Shown: positions 1-9,259, counted from the stretch's first letter. The stretch: 64,000 bases of DNA from an uncultured Verrucomicrobiae bacterium (GCA_943788245.1 CALSPN010000001.1:27818-91817), one strand, 5' to 3'. Numbers and translations are program-made. Notes: generated by a model not told the origin, from the letters alone.

Positions 1-1734
1 GTCCCCTAATATTTCCGGCCAGATACGTTGCAAACTGCGGTAGGCAATGTAACGAACAACGGGGTAAGGATCCTCCAGCAGTGGTATGAGAAAAGGTGCC
101 ATCCAATCCGGATTCGAAACCTCAATCGCTGGTTCCCAACCCATATGCCAAGCGGCTACGGCACGTTGAGCTGCATGACCTTTTAACATCCACAGCAAAC
201 CTGCTGATATGGATTTTTGCTCCTCTGTAAGTTTCAAATCCTCGCTACCGTAGCGGTCTGCCATATGGTCCTGCGCCCAGCCCAAAGATTTATCCAGGTG
301 ACAGAGATTACATGCGTTGGGTACACCAAACTCGGTGCTGCTTTTTAATCTCGGAGATTGAATCTGATGCGTTCGAATAGCGTTGAACAAGGCGTACGTT
401 GTATGCGGCATATGACAATTCATGCAGTCGCTACCCGAAGAATCCTGCATGTGAAAGGTGTGATCAGAGATGCTTTCATTGTATGCTGGCTCGGTGTGGC
501 ATTGGGTGCAGGATTGGTTACGAACGAGTGTCGGTTTTAGCTGATCTGCAGGAGGCGCATCGTGCATGGAATGACAGGAAAGACAACTCATGTCACCTGA
601 GACATAACACTCAGACCGGGACATGCCGGTGAACTCTCGGCCACCCGCCAGAATGCTTCCATCTTCCCACCAACGTTCGCGAAAGAATGCTGGGTTTTTT
701 TCTAGTTCATCCCAGCGTGTCTTCGGATCTCCTTCCATTGGATAATGGATATAGTATCGGGAATCGGACAAAAGATCGCCCGGTTTGAATTGAACGCCTT
801 CATGGGCGATTTGCATTGCTACCTCATCTTTGGGAATAAAGACTCCGTGGCATTGCCCGCAAACATGACTGGAACGTTCATGATCCAATTTCGCGGGGTT
901 TACGATTGCCTGGTCGCGATCATTTCCCAGCCTGGATCCATACCTGTTGGCTGGATTTTGATGCAGTGCTATATGTTCTTCACCCGGACCGTGGCAGGCT
1001 TCGCAGCTGATGCCCAATTCAGCAACCTCAGTTTCCAGCATGCCAGTGTCATCATTGAGTCCTGGATTCCATCCTGTACTGTGGCAGCGAATACAATGAT
1101 GGTTCCACTGGGTGACCATCCGCTCGCGATCTTCGGGTCCACGCATGAAAGCGGCCTCTCTTGGGATCCAGCGTTTGTCCTTGATAAGGTAAACCAAGGG
1201 CAAGGTCTGCAGCAGGGTTTCCATGCGGGGGCTCTCCACCCAATACGTCTGATAATGGTGAGACCCGGTTGTCATCACCACCTGACGATCCACATGCGGG
1301 ATTTTGCTTAAATCAGCTTTTCTGTTTTTTTGGGCAGCCTGCATCAACAAGTCAGGATCTGGCATCCGGGCCCAAAAAGTATTGTTGGTTTTGTAAACTG
1401 AGTATTCCAATCCGTCCGAAAGAATCGTTTGATTATCGAACGCACCGAACACATTCCCTTCCTTAGCCTGCATGGTCATGGAGCGATGGAAAGTGCCCTT
1501 CCAGGACGCATGTTCGCCAGGATGACAGGATTGACATCGATCAGAGGAAGCATAGGCATCCACCTTGCCCAGCTCGGGCAGTTGTTCTCTCAGAACCTTG
1601 TCCGCGGAATCCCTGAGGGAGGCCTCCATTCGTCCCTTGACCAAAGAAACTACCAACAAAGTAACGGCCGCCAAGCCAGTGATGATGGCCAAAAGGATTG
1701 TATACTCTTGAGATGTTCGTTTTGTCTGGCTCAT
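1..1734 (-). CDS. Membrane-anchored octaheme c-type cytochrome (3' end outside window)
   Basis: The frame is open from an ATG at 1734 to the left edge (578 codons, no stop), so the C-terminus is missing. Residues 1-8 are polar, and a hydrophobic helix at about 11-32 looks like an uncleaved inner-membrane anchor facing the periplasm. Eight heme-binding CXXCH motifs are in frame, the first CQSCH at 67-71 and the last CNLCH at 475-479; the others read CIRCH, CEACH, CGQCH, CLSCH, CTQCH and CMNCH. The part after the last heme (about 480-578) is helical and looks like HEAT/TPR repeats, as in multiheme cytochromes of Planctomycetes and Verrucomicrobia. A role in periplasmic electron transfer is inferred from the family; the substrate cannot be told. 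No Shine-Dalgarno is visible before the ATG. The next upstream gene on the same strand ends about 520 bases away, so this is probably its own unit. Confidence 0.85.
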   Translation of the reverse strand, partial: MSQTKRTSQEYTILLAIITGLAAVTLLVVSLVKGRMEASLRDSADKVLREQLPELGKVDAYASSDRCQSCHPGEHASWKGTFHRSMTMQAKEGNVFGAFDNQTILSDGLEYSVYKTNNTFWARMPDPDLLMQAAQKNRKADLSKIPHVDRQVVMTTGSHHYQTYWVESPRMETLLQTLPLVYLIKDKRWIPREAAFMRGPEDRERMVTQWNHHCIRCHSTGWNPGLNDDTGMLETEVAELGISCEACHGPGEEHIALHQNPANRYGSRLGNDRDQAIVNPAKLDHERSSHVCGQCHGVFIPKDEVAMQIAHEGVQFKPGDLLSDSRYYIHYPMEGDPKTRWDELEKNPAFFRERWWEDGSILAGGREFTGMSRSECYVSGDMSCLSCHSMHDAPPADQLKPTLVRNQSCTQCHTEPAYNESISDHTFHMQDSSGSDCMNCHMPHTTYALFNAIRTHQIQSPRLKSSTEFGVPNACNLCHLDKSLGWAQDHMADRYGSEDLKLTEEQKSISAGLLWMLKGHAAQRAVAAWHMGWEPAIEVSNPDWMAPFLIPLLEDPYPVVRYIAYRSLQRIWPEILGD

Positions 1735-2172
1735 GGCAGCGTTCGCTTTCTACCCTTACGATCGTTACAAGTTTCCGTTACGTTTGCCACTTGTTAATTG
1801 GGTTAATTCACTAACTCAGGACAAAATCACGCTGCCTTCAGGTTTTAATCAAATGATCACTTGGGTGCCAATCTTAAAGGAGTATCGGATTTTCTTATCC
1901 TATTGTCATGTTTCTGAACCTCTACTTTAACTAATAAACGCAGAGTGCGAACGTTGGTGTAATATTCAAATTTCCAAGTGAAAAATCCCAAATAAACTAA
2001 TCGCTACTCTATCATTTAAAATGGATTAGATAATTCAAAAAACAGAACTTTTGAGGTTGGGCATGTTTTATTGTGTGCCTGACTCATGAGGCATGCTTTT
2101 TGAGTTAACAAGGGGAAATACGGTGCTGTGTCCAACAATTCTGACCCTCTTCGGTATGCTATTCATGTTAAA
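1735..2172. other. Intergenic region, no gene seen
   Basis: This AT-rich stretch lies between the secreted unknown protein and the octaheme cytochrome, both on the minus strand. It should hold the cytochrome promoter, but no convincing -35/-10 pair stands out. Open frames here are short and not protein-like. Confidence 0.5.
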
Positions 2173-2198
2173 AAAGCCCTTGAAATTTCAAGGGCTTT
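2173..2198 (-). terminator. Rho-independent terminator of the secreted unknown protein
   Basis: A perfect 26-base palindrome (arms AAAGCCCTTGAAA and TTTCAAGGGCTTT) lies about 60 bases past the stop at 2257. Read on the minus strand it is followed by a run of T, the usual intrinsic terminator layout. Confidence 0.8.
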
Positions 2199-2256
2199 CG
2201 ATGGTTTTCACAGGAAGGATTCCCATGAAAAAATTGATGGGTTGCCCGCGCAACAC

Positions 2257-3024
2257 TCATTCATGAAACATGTAATCATAGAGCTGATTTGTCGTGCCGT
2301 CCAATTCCCATGGGATTATTTCGTCAGGATTTCCTCCATTGGGATCTTGCTCAAATGGAATGAGGTGGCAGCTGCCCGCGTAACGCCAGGGGTCCAGCAC
2401 ATACATTACCTCACCCGTATTCTTGTCAATGACTCCAAGATAAATATGCGCTGCATATTCATTTGGAAGCCATCCGTAGTCGCATAGACTTACCACATCG
2501 TAACACGTAAACGCTGCGTTCAAGTTGTTTACGATACGCCGAATGGCGTTTTGAATATAATCATGTACCTCATCGCATTTGGACCCTCCTGTCATATTAC
2601 CAATCCACCCTCTTGCATCGAGGTCATCGATTATTTGTTGCTCAGCTGCTTCAAGAATATCCATTAATTGCATGAATTCTGAATAACAGACTGCACCGTT
2701 TGGATCGTAGACAGTGCCAACCTGAGTTAAATGCCAGCCATAGCTGCTCCAGTATGACATTTCAGTTCCTCTAATTTGTTCCCACTCGATCCTCAGGTGA
2801 GCTGGAATACTAGCTTCAATTCTTACTCGATCCTCCATCAGTTGATCATAAGCCTCGAGCTTGGCGCCACGTAGCGTCCAAGCTGAGCCATAACCATGTG
2901 CAATTACCACGTCATTATTGAAAATAGTTGATTGAGCCATCGCACTTGAAAAGCCAATAAGAATGGAGCAGCCGATTAAAGCGAATGCGAATTTTTGCTT
3001 TGCAATATTTAATATTTTTTTCAT
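2257..3024 (-). CDS. Secreted protein of unknown function, possible Cys/His/Asp fold
   Basis: This 255-residue protein starts MKKILN at 3024; an in-frame extension to 3081 lacks signal-peptide character. A typical Sec signal peptide covers about residues 1-30 and ends SAMAQ. I do not recognise the family. Visible features are five Cys in the mature part, a helical middle with many acidic residues, and a C-terminal stretch where Cys (about 172-179), an AAHIYLG His (about 190) and a VLDPW Asp (about 208) follow in order. That order resembles papain-like or transglutaminase-like folds and is only an inference. A strong terminator follows; the pseudopilin gene upstream is divergent. Confidence 0.7.
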   Translation of the reverse strand: MKKILNIAKQKFAFALIGCSILIGFSSAMAQSTIFNNDVVIAHGYGSAWTLRGAKLEAYDQLMEDRVRIEASIPAHLRIEWEQIRGTEMSYWSSYGWHLTQVGTVYDPNGAVCYSEFMQLMDILEAAEQQIIDDLDARGWIGNMTGGSKCDEVHDYIQNAIRRIVNNLNAAFTCYDVVSLCDYGWLPNEYAAHIYLGVIDKNTGEVMYVLDPWRYAGSCHLIPFEQDPNGGNPDEIIPWELDGTTNQLYDYMFHE

Positions 3025-3234
3025 ACCAGGTTTCTTTGATTCAACAACTTTGATTGCAAGCGCCATGCCACTCTCACACATGAGAATTGATAGAGCTCAA
3101 TTCGAAATCGGTGGGTCATTCATGCAAATTGAGCATGAATACAATGGAGGAACATCCAAAGTGATCAGAAACCAGAAAAGTTTAATCACATCGCTGAACA
3201 ACTGTTTCGCTTACTCCCGAATTTAAAAGCTCCA

Positions 3235-3263
3235 TTGAGAGGGTTCTGTTCACTAGATAATTG
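3235..3263 (+). promoter_or_regulatory. Candidate sigma70-type promoter for the pseudopilin gene
   Basis: TTGAGA (3235-3240) and TAATTG (3258-3263) are separated by 17 bases and lie about 55 bases before the pseudopilin start. The spacing is right but the -10 match is partial. Confidence 0.35.
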
Positions 3264-3318
3264 CTTTACTTGCTCATATCAGCAGCGCATCATGGGAAAT
3301 AATCCAAGGAAGTGAACC

Positions 3319-4056
3319 ATGAAAAAATCTGATTTAAAATCTGGCTTTACACTGATTGAGTTATTGGTTGTGATTGCCATCATCGCCATCCTTGCAGGCA
3401 TGCTTCTGCCGGCATTATCCAAAGCCAAGGAAAAGGCCAAAAGAACCAAATGCCTGAGTAGCTTGCGGCAGCTTGGTATCGCCAGTCACATGTATGCAGA
3501 TGATAACAACAATCATCTGCCACCCATGGTCAATAATCAGAATCAGGTGGGTAATTGGTCGTGGGATATGCCCCAGACCGTTGTTTCCAATTTGCTGGGA
3601 TACGGTTTTGATCGAAACATCCTATACTGTCCGTCGTTTGCCAAACAGAACAACGACACCCTCTGGAATTTCACCTCTCAATTCAAGGTCCTTGGTTACG
3701 CATTTGCCACCAAGGGATCCCCGGGTTTGGCACAAAGCAATATTTTTGAGCGTATTCAGTTAAAGACAGTGACCGACAACCGCAGCGGGGCTACTTATAC
3801 CATTGGAATTTCCGAGGGGATTTTTGTCGCTGATGCCACGCTCTCCAATCGCAACGATCGTGAGGGGTATGGCGGTAATTTTTCCAAAGTCGATGGAGGT
3901 TGGAAGGGGCACAGTTCTCCTCACCTTGCCGGGGGAGGGGCTCAAGATCGGCTTCCTGCGGGTGGAAACGCTCTTTACCTGGATGCGCATGTTGCATGGA
4001 AGCCATTCAGTCAGATGCAACAGCGAAGAACTCGAGGGCCTTTTTTTTGGTGGTGA
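3319..4056 (+). CDS. Type II secretion/type IV pilus-like major pseudopilin
   Basis: The 245-residue protein starts with a short basic leader, then the prepilin peptidase site G-FTLIELL (cleavage after Gly9, Glu at mature position 5) and a hydrophobic helix to about residue 32. The following [21 protein letters not shown] stretch and the C-terminal 'NALYLDAHV' signature are typical of the large 'prepilin-type N-terminal cleavage/methylation domain' families of Verrucomicrobia, Lentisphaerae and Planctomycetes. Substrate and assembly partner are unknown, since no gsp or pil machinery gene is nearby; such proteins are often scattered singly. Shine-Dalgarno AAGGAAG is 6 bases before the ATG, which fixes the start. 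Confidence 0.85.
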   Translation: MKKSDLKSGFTLIELLVVIAIIAILAGMLLPALSKAKEKAKRTKCLSSLRQLGIASHMYADDNNNHLPPMVNNQNQVGNWSWDMPQTVVSNLLGYGFDRNILYCPSFAKQNNDTLWNFTSQFKVLGYAFATKGSPGLAQSNIFERIQLKTVTDNRSGATYTIGISEGIFVADATLSNRNDREGYGGNFSKVDGGWKGHSSPHLAGGGAQDRLPAGGNALYLDAHVAWKPFSQMQQRRTRGPFFWW

Positions 4057-4441
4057 CGTTTCCTTGCTGACGCATGGCCTGATCGATATCTCGATTGAGG
4101 TTTTTCTACTTTCAAGCGAACAGGAGGCAGCTTGTTTTGCGATGAAATGGACCAGTTACTTGATGTAGCTCCTTTGGAAAAATCTCAGCATGGCCTCTTC
4201 AGATCCGACAATGATCTGCTTTGCTTGATCCTATTTCCAACTCCGCTTGATTACGATCAAGCAGCATCCTTTGCTATGGTGAAAATCCTTGGTTCAAACA
4301 TTCTCTCTTGAACTCGCTACGACAGCGTTTCCGGTGAACCGCTCCTTCTGGTTTAATGATCGAACAAAAAATATCCTGAGCCAACAATCAAAACCACTCA
4401 CTTAAACATTTCAAAAGTTTTGCTTAACTCAAATAAAAATA
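4057..4441. other. Intergenic region with a weak hairpin
   Basis: No gene is seen. A 9-bp stem (TGCTTGATC at 4222-4230 and GATCAAGCA at 4255-4263) with a 24-base loop and no T-tract could act in termination after the pseudopilin, but the support is weak. The 3' part leads into the iron-receptor promoter. Confidence 0.4.
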
Positions 4442-4460
4442 TTGACAGAAGGCTTTGCTT

Positions 4461-4484
4461 AATGAGAATGAGTCTCAATCGCAA
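4461..4484 (+). promoter_or_regulatory. Fur-like operator before the TonB-dependent receptor
   Basis: The core TGAGAATGAGTCTCA (4463-4477) is an inverted repeat fitting the 7-1-7 Fur box TGATAATnATTATCA with a few mismatches. A TTGACA at 4442-4447, 16 bases before GAGAAT (4464-4469), would put the operator over the -10 region, a classical repressor position. A second copy, 22 of 24 bases identical, lies at 6986-7009 in the opposite orientation before the TonB energiser operon. Iron regulation is inferred from the motif and the genes. Confidence 0.7.
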
Positions 4485-4520
4485 CAGCGAAATCCTTAAC
4501 ACAATATCTGGAAATATAAA

Positions 4521-6866
4521 ATGAACCGAAATCTCACCTCACAAAGAGAGGTTATCAAAAAAAATAATGCATTAAGCATCAGCATGCATTCAGGATTATT
4601 AACTACAATCTGTATGGGGTTGGTTTTTTCCTCATCACTCAAAGCCCAGGAATCTTCGAACATGGAGCAATCACAGACGGATCAACCACTGTTGTTGCCT
4701 GAAGTGTCTTTGATTGGCTCCGATGCATCACAGCAAGTGCTTCCTGCCTCTGGGGTATTCATCGGCAAGGATGATCTCAAAAAGCAAATCAACGTCGATG
4801 TAAACCGTGTTCTTCGTCAAGTACCGGGCGTTTATGTGCGAGAAGAAGATGGTAGCGGGCTTTTCCCGAATATCAGTGTGCGGGGTGTCACAACTGAACG
4901 AAGCAAAGCTGTCACCGTCATGGAGGATGGTATCCTCAGTGCGCCTGCCCCTTACTCAGCGCCTTCGGCTTATTATATTCCAAATATAGGACGCATGAGT
5001 GGTTTGGAAATTTTGAAGGGAAGTAGCCAAATCAAGTATGGTCCCCATATCACAGGTGGCGTCATTAATTATCTATCCACGCCCATACCGGTCGATCAGG
5101 AGACATTCCTCAAATTCTCATATGGATCCTACAACGAGGTGATTGGGCATTTTTGGCATGGTGATGTTCAGGAGCTTAACAAAGGTGGTCGTATTGGCTA
5201 TCTGGTGGAAGGGTTCTATCACGGTAGCGATGGGTTCAAGACCATCGATGCGACACCTGATTTTTCCGACACGGATGACACGGGTTTCAGGCGGGTTGAG
5301 CCCATGGTAAAAATCTTCTGGGAACCTGATACGGCCAATTACAACAGGATAGAATTCAAATATGGATTCTCTGGCCTGGACGCGAATGAGACTTACCTCG
5401 GATTATCAGAGGAAGATTTCAGTGCGGATCCCTTCAGACGTTACGCAGCTTCAAGGTTTGATCGTATTGAAACAGAGCAACAGCAGTTTTCGCTTCGTCA
5501 CATTGTCGAGCCGGATCCGAGCTTGCGCATCGCAACCACTGCCTACCTTCAGAACTTCACACGAAACTGGGCCAAACTCAAAGACTTGAGAGCACCTGTC
5601 AAAATGGGGCTTTCCCAAGCTCTAATGGATACTGGTCCCGGTGGAGGTTTAGCTATCCTGAAAGGTCAGGCTGCCGGAACGTATCGTCTCAGGAACAATG
5701 CACGAGATTACCAGCTCTACGGTATTCAAACCACCGCAACCAAGCAATTTGTAACAGGTAATGCCGAGCATGAATGGGAAACGGGTGTTCGATTACATTT
5801 CGATGAAATTGATCGTTTTCAGTGGGATGTGCAATATGACCAGGCTGCCAATGGGACCATCACAGGTGCCCAGACGGGAGTGAAGGGAGCTGCCGGAGAC
5901 CGGATTCAACAGTCAAGAGCGCTTGCGATTCATACCCAGGATCAGATTAAATGGGACCGCTGGTCGATAACGCCTGGTATTCGCTTTGAAACCGTTGATC
6001 AAGAATATGAACAGGATCAACGGCGCGGTGATGGAGGAGGCAGTCCTGACTCCGGTGATGGAAGTATTGATGCGGTTGCTGGTGGTGTCAGTTTTGGATA
6101 CGAAATCAATCAAGACTGGAATGCCTTTTTTGGTGTTCACCGAGGCTTTTCGATGCCTGGTCCAAGATCATCCATTCGCAGTAATCTGGAAGAAGAAACG
6201 TCATGGAGCTACGAGTTGGGCACAAGATACAACAACCCTGAACGGGGTTTGACAGCAGAGGCCATTGCGTTCAGGACCGACTTCAACGACTTGATCGTTG
6301 GAGGCAACATTGGCGGAGGCGGTTCTGCGACCACTGAAAATGTCGGCGATATCGATTCCATGGGACTTGAACTGGCGATTGGTTATGATCATGGTCAAGC
6401 ATCCAACTGGTCTATTCGCACGCCTGTGCGCTTGAGTGCAACACTGACCGATGCGACTCTGGATGGAGATGCCAGAAATACAGATGCAGAATCTTTGTTT
6501 GAAGGCGGTCGCGATGGTGCAGAAGTGCCATACATCCCGACTTATCAGTTCAATCTTCAAGCTGGTTTGGAATTTGGGAAACTCGGCGCCTATGCAAGTC
6601 TTACCTATGTTCCTGAGACCTTTACAAGTGCCAGTAACAACAGCGCAAATGTCCGAGCTGATGGCACATCAGATGCCAGGGTAGGGACGACTGACAATTA
6701 CTTGTTAACGGATCTCTCGGTTCGCTATCAGATAAGGGAGAATACGACCATTTTTGGCGGTATCCGCAATCTTTTCGATAAAGAATATGTGGCTTCCAGG
6801 CATCCTCATGGTCCTCGTCCAGGATTACCACGATTTTTCAACGGAGGCGTAGAAATGAATTTCTGA
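4521..6866 (+). CDS. FecA-like TonB-dependent outer-membrane receptor
   Basis: The 781-residue protein has a long signal peptide ending near residue 43 (SLKAQ), a possible TonB box in the stretch 'LPEVSLIG' (about 57-66), a plug domain to about 195 and a 22-strand-type barrel ending in Phe (EMNF). The plug carries the hallmarks of the Fe(III)-dicitrate receptor FecA: QVPGVYVREEDG, the LxPNISVRG-type turn, VMEDGI, APAPYSAPSAYY and LKGSSQIKYGP. The C-terminus has NLFDKEYVA and GPRPGLPR, also FecA-like. It likely imports a ferric chelate; the exact ligand is not shown. It has no fecI/fecR-type signalling domain and no such genes nearby. A Fur-like box lies 37 bases before the start, and the TonB energiser operon follows after a hairpin. 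Confidence 0.88.
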   Translation: MNRNLTSQREVIKKNNALSISMHSGLLTTICMGLVFSSSLKAQESSNMEQSQTDQPLLLPEVSLIGSDASQQVLPASGVFIGKDDLKKQINVDVNRVLRQVPGVYVREEDGSGLFPNISVRGVTTERSKAVTVMEDGILSAPAPYSAPSAYYIPNIGRMSGLEILKGSSQIKYGPHITGGVINYLSTPIPVDQETFLKFSYGSYNEVIGHFWHGDVQELNKGGRIGYLVEGFYHGSDGFKTIDATPDFSDTDDTGFRRVEPMVKIFWEPDTANYNRIEFKYGFSGLDANETYLGLSEEDFSADPFRRYAASRFDRIETEQQQFSLRHIVEPDPSLRIATTAYLQNFTRNWAKLKDLRAPVKMGLSQALMDTGPGGGLAILKGQAAGTYRLRNNARDYQLYGIQTTATKQFVTGNAEHEWETGVRLHFDEIDRFQWDVQYDQAANGTITGAQTGVKGAAGDRIQQSRALAIHTQDQIKWDRWSITPGIRFETVDQEYEQDQRRGDGGGSPDSGDGSIDAVAGGVSFGYEINQDWNAFFGVHRGFSMPGPRSSIRSNLEEETSWSYELGTRYNNPERGLTAEAIAFRTDFNDLIVGGNIGGGGSATTENVGDIDSMGLELAIGYDHGQASNWSIRTPVRLSATLTDATLDGDARNTDAESLFEGGRDGAEVPYIPTYQFNLQAGLEFGKLGAYASLTYVPETFTSASNNSANVRADGTSDARVGTTDNYLLTDLSVRYQIRENTTIFGGIRNLFDKEYVASRHPHGPRPGLPRFFNGGVEMNF

Positions 6867-6899
6867 AGTGGATTTCCTCTTCAGTTCCTCGAACAATCG

Positions 6900-6929
6900 C
6901 GCCAGTTGACCTTTTTCGGTCAACTGGCG
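6900..6929 (+). terminator. Hairpin terminator after the receptor gene
   Basis: A perfect 12-bp GC-rich stem (CGCCAGTTGACC / GGTCAACTGGCG) with a 6-base loop starts 33 bases past the receptor stop. The 3' T-run is poor (TATTTGC), so termination efficiency is uncertain. Confidence 0.65.
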
Positions 6930-6985
6930 TATTTGCATTCCAAAAACCAGTCGAGTATTTATTAGCAGGACACATGGCTCTCTGC

Positions 6986-7009
6986 TTGCAATTGAGACTC
7001 ATTCTTATT
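6986..7009 (-). promoter_or_regulatory. Fur-like operator (inverted copy) before the TonB energiser operon
   Basis: This is the reverse complement of the box at 4461-4484, with 22 of 24 positions identical; the core TGAGACTCATTCTTA is at 6993-7007. It ends 16 bases before the first ATG of the operon, so it must overlap the promoter or the transcript start. A TTGCAA at its left edge could be the -35. Shared control of receptor and energiser by an iron repressor is inferred. Confidence 0.7.
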
Positions 7010-7025
7010 AATGAAGTAGTACAAA

Positions 7026-7814
7026 ATGACATTCCAAACAACATTATGGCAACTTTTTGTCATCACCACGCTCCTTGGCTCAATCGAATCAATGGCATTT
7101 GCCGACAGCCGCCTTGCTGACGCGCGGGCTGCCGTAGCTCAATGGGTGGAACTTGAAAAAAATATTTCCAGAGAACGGCTCGCCTGGGATGAAAAAAAGC
7201 GTCTTCTGGAAGACATGACCGCTGTGGCTGAAGCTGAAATCGTCACGATAAAGGAACAACTGGAAGACTTGAGCGTTGCTGCCGATGAAAGCGAGAGACG
7301 CCGCATCGAACTTGTCAAAAAGAGCGACACTCATGCAGAATTATCCAGCAGCGTAAAAATCTCTCTTGAGTCTTTCGAGATTCGGTTAAAAACACTCTTT
7401 CCACGCCTTCCAAAACCGCTGGCGGATAAATTAAAAATGATCATGGATCGTCTGCCTGATGATTCCAAAAAGACATCACTCGGTATAGCTGCTCGCATGC
7501 AAGCGGTGATCGCAATGATCACTGAAATTCAGAGATTTGACAGAGTGGTGACGACAGGTGAGGAGCTCATGAATCTCTCGGATGGGGAAACACGTGAAAT
7601 TTACACCATTCATTTCGGACTCGGTGCCTCATACTTCATGACATCGGACAGTGCTGAAGGGGGCGTCGGTACCCCGGCCGAAAACGGTTGGCAATGGGAG
7701 TCCCGGCCACAACTTGTCTCCAGTATTCAACGTGCGATCGCATTGGCATCAGGGAATGGTGTCGAAGCTGGGTTTCTCTCACTGCCAGTCGCCACAAAAC
7801 AAACCCAAAGATGA
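7026..7814 (+). CDS. DUF3450 family periplasmic protein of the Ttp/TonB2 system
   Basis: The 262-residue protein has a Sec signal peptide (about 1-26, ending SMAFA), a long predicted coiled coil (about 30-115), then a globular part with the family sequence 'LFPRLPKPLADKL', 'GEELMNLSDGETREIYTIHFGLGASYF' and 'WQWES', which I recognise as DUF3450. In gammaproteobacterial TonB2 systems this protein is encoded first, followed by TtpC, ExbB2, ExbD2, TonB2 and a TPR protein; the same order is seen here. Its exact role is unknown in the family, but it is tied to energised TonB transport. The stop overlaps the next start (ATGA at 7811-7814), indicating translational coupling. A Fur-like box lies just upstream. 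Confidence 0.85.
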   Translation: MTFQTTLWQLFVITTLLGSIESMAFADSRLADARAAVAQWVELEKNISRERLAWDEKKRLLEDMTAVAEAEIVTIKEQLEDLSVAADESERRRIELVKKSDTHAELSSSVKISLESFEIRLKTLFPRLPKPLADKLKMIMDRLPDDSKKTSLGIAARMQAVIAMITEIQRFDRVVTTGEELMNLSDGETREIYTIHFGLGASYFMTSDSAEGGVGTPAENGWQWESRPQLVSSIQRAIALASGNGVEAGFLSLPVATKQTQR

Positions 7815-9256
7815 GGGCATTACAGCGATTTTCTGCGATTCACCTGGTGCAGCGTATTTGTTGTGGTGTCAGTTTTTGCCTCATGACGTTCGGATGGACC
7901 CAATCCATTGAACAACTTACCGAGCGGCAGCAAAATCGACTCGAGGAAGCAACGGAGCGCCTTAAAGTACTGCGTTTGGAAATTCGAGATCAGCAAATCC
8001 CGATGGGGAAAAAACTTTCGGACCTTCGATATGAATCGGATAGCAAAGAACGCCTTCTAAAAGAGCGGCAGCGATTGCGCGACCGATCAAGCCTGAGTCT
8101 GGAGCAACTCGAATCCCAAGTGGCGGCCGGGAAAAAGGAGTTGGATTATATTGCCGGTAACTTGTTCAATGAGTTTGAATCCTCATTCAAGGCTGCACTT
8201 TCTCCAGGAGAAATAACGACTTTTGGAGAAGATCTTCGTCAATTGGACCTGTTGTTTGAGCGAGATGATACCACTGAAGCCGAGAAGATTTCAGCTTCAA
8301 TGGAACAGATAGCTGATTCCCTTGATCGTATCGATGGCCTGTTGGCAGGTAAAAGATATCCCGGCTCAGCGCTGGATCCAGAGGGAAAGCAGCTTGCGGG
8401 GAGTTTCATTCAAGTGGGGCCACTTCTTTACTTCATATCGGAATCAAAAGGCACAGTTGGTTGGGTGGAAGAGACCCGTACTTTAAAACCCAAGATGCGC
8501 TCCATTGGATCCTCCGAGGTGAAGGCCATCCAAAATCTCTCAGAGACCGGGATTGGCCTTCTTCCCGTGGATCCGACTTTGGGGGATGCGGTTGCTTTTG
8601 CTGAGACGAAGGAATCCTGGCAAGAGCATTTTAAAAAAGGAGGGGTTTGGGTTATCCCGATCATTGGATTTGCGATTCTTTCGATGGTTGTCGCCATCTA
8701 TAAATCCATTCAGGTTTCCTTGATCCGCCAGCCACAACCCAGGGTTGTGCACGAAATAATTGAAAAACTAGGCGCTAACGATTCAAAGGGAGCTCTCAGT
8801 TTGGCCGCATCGCAATCTGGACCGGCAGCTCAAATGTTGACTGAAGGTGTCAAGAACGCGGGCGAATCTGTTGAATTGGTAGAAGAAGTCATGTTTGAAT
8901 CTATCCTGGGGGCGCAGCCTAAATTAGAGCGCTTTCTCAATGTGATTGCTGTCACTGCTGCCACAGCGCCCTTGCTCGGGCTTCTGGGGACGGTAACGGG
9001 AATAATCAAGACGTTCAAATTGATGGAAATATTCGGAGCGGGAGATCCCAAACCGCTTATTTCCGGTATCTCGGAGGCACTTATCACAACCGAGATGGGG
9101 TTGGTTCTGGCAATTCCCGCCTTGATTGCGCATGCCTTGCTATCGCGAAGAGTCGCTGGCATTCTGGCGCAGATGGAGAAACTCTCAATTGCTTTTGTGA
9201 ACGGCTTGTCCCGCCGAGATGTTGGCTTCAAGGCTGCAGAAAATTCAACTGACTAG
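7811..9256 (+). CDS. TtpC-like MotA/TolQ/ExbB proton channel protein with periplasmic coiled-coil domain
   Basis: I place the start at the ATG at 7811, overlapping the previous stop (481 residues); the longer frame from 7688 only adds residues inside the upstream gene. It has a signal peptide (about 1-33), a long Glu/Arg/Leu-rich coiled coil (about 36-125), a periplasmic domain, then a membrane helix at about 280-300 and the TolQ/ExbB core with '[17 protein letters not shown]', '[29 protein letters not shown]'. That is the layout of TtpC, the additional ExbB-like subunit of Vibrio TonB2 systems. It should form part of the inner-membrane proton channel driving TonB. The next gene starts 3 bases downstream. 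Confidence 0.87.
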   Translation: MRALQRFSAIHLVQRICCGVSFCLMTFGWTQSIEQLTERQQNRLEEATERLKVLRLEIRDQQIPMGKKLSDLRYESDSKERLLKERQRLRDRSSLSLEQLESQVAAGKKELDYIAGNLFNEFESSFKAALSPGEITTFGEDLRQLDLLFERDDTTEAEKISASMEQIADSLDRIDGLLAGKRYPGSALDPEGKQLAGSFIQVGPLLYFISESKGTVGWVEETRTLKPKMRSIGSSEVKAIQNLSETGIGLLPVDPTLGDAVAFAETKESWQEHFKKGGVWVIPIIGFAILSMVVAIYKSIQVSLIRQPQPRVVHEIIEKLGANDSKGALSLAASQSGPAAQMLTEGVKNAGESVELVEEVMFESILGAQPKLERFLNVIAVTAATAPLLGLLGTVTGIIKTFKLMEIFGAGDPKPLISGISEALITTEMGLVLAIPALIAHALLSRRVAGILAQMEKLSIAFVNGLSRRDVGFKAAENSTD

Positions 9257-9259
9257 TCC

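Noticed and set aside
745-1311. Plus-strand open frame of 188 codons
   Set aside because: It lies opposite the octaheme cytochrome, whose eight in-frame CXXCH motifs settle the coding strand.
4461-7009. Inverted repeats as ends of an insertion sequence or composite element
   Set aside because: No transposase or target duplication is seen, the repeats are palindromic at the core, and both sit at promoter positions of iron genes.
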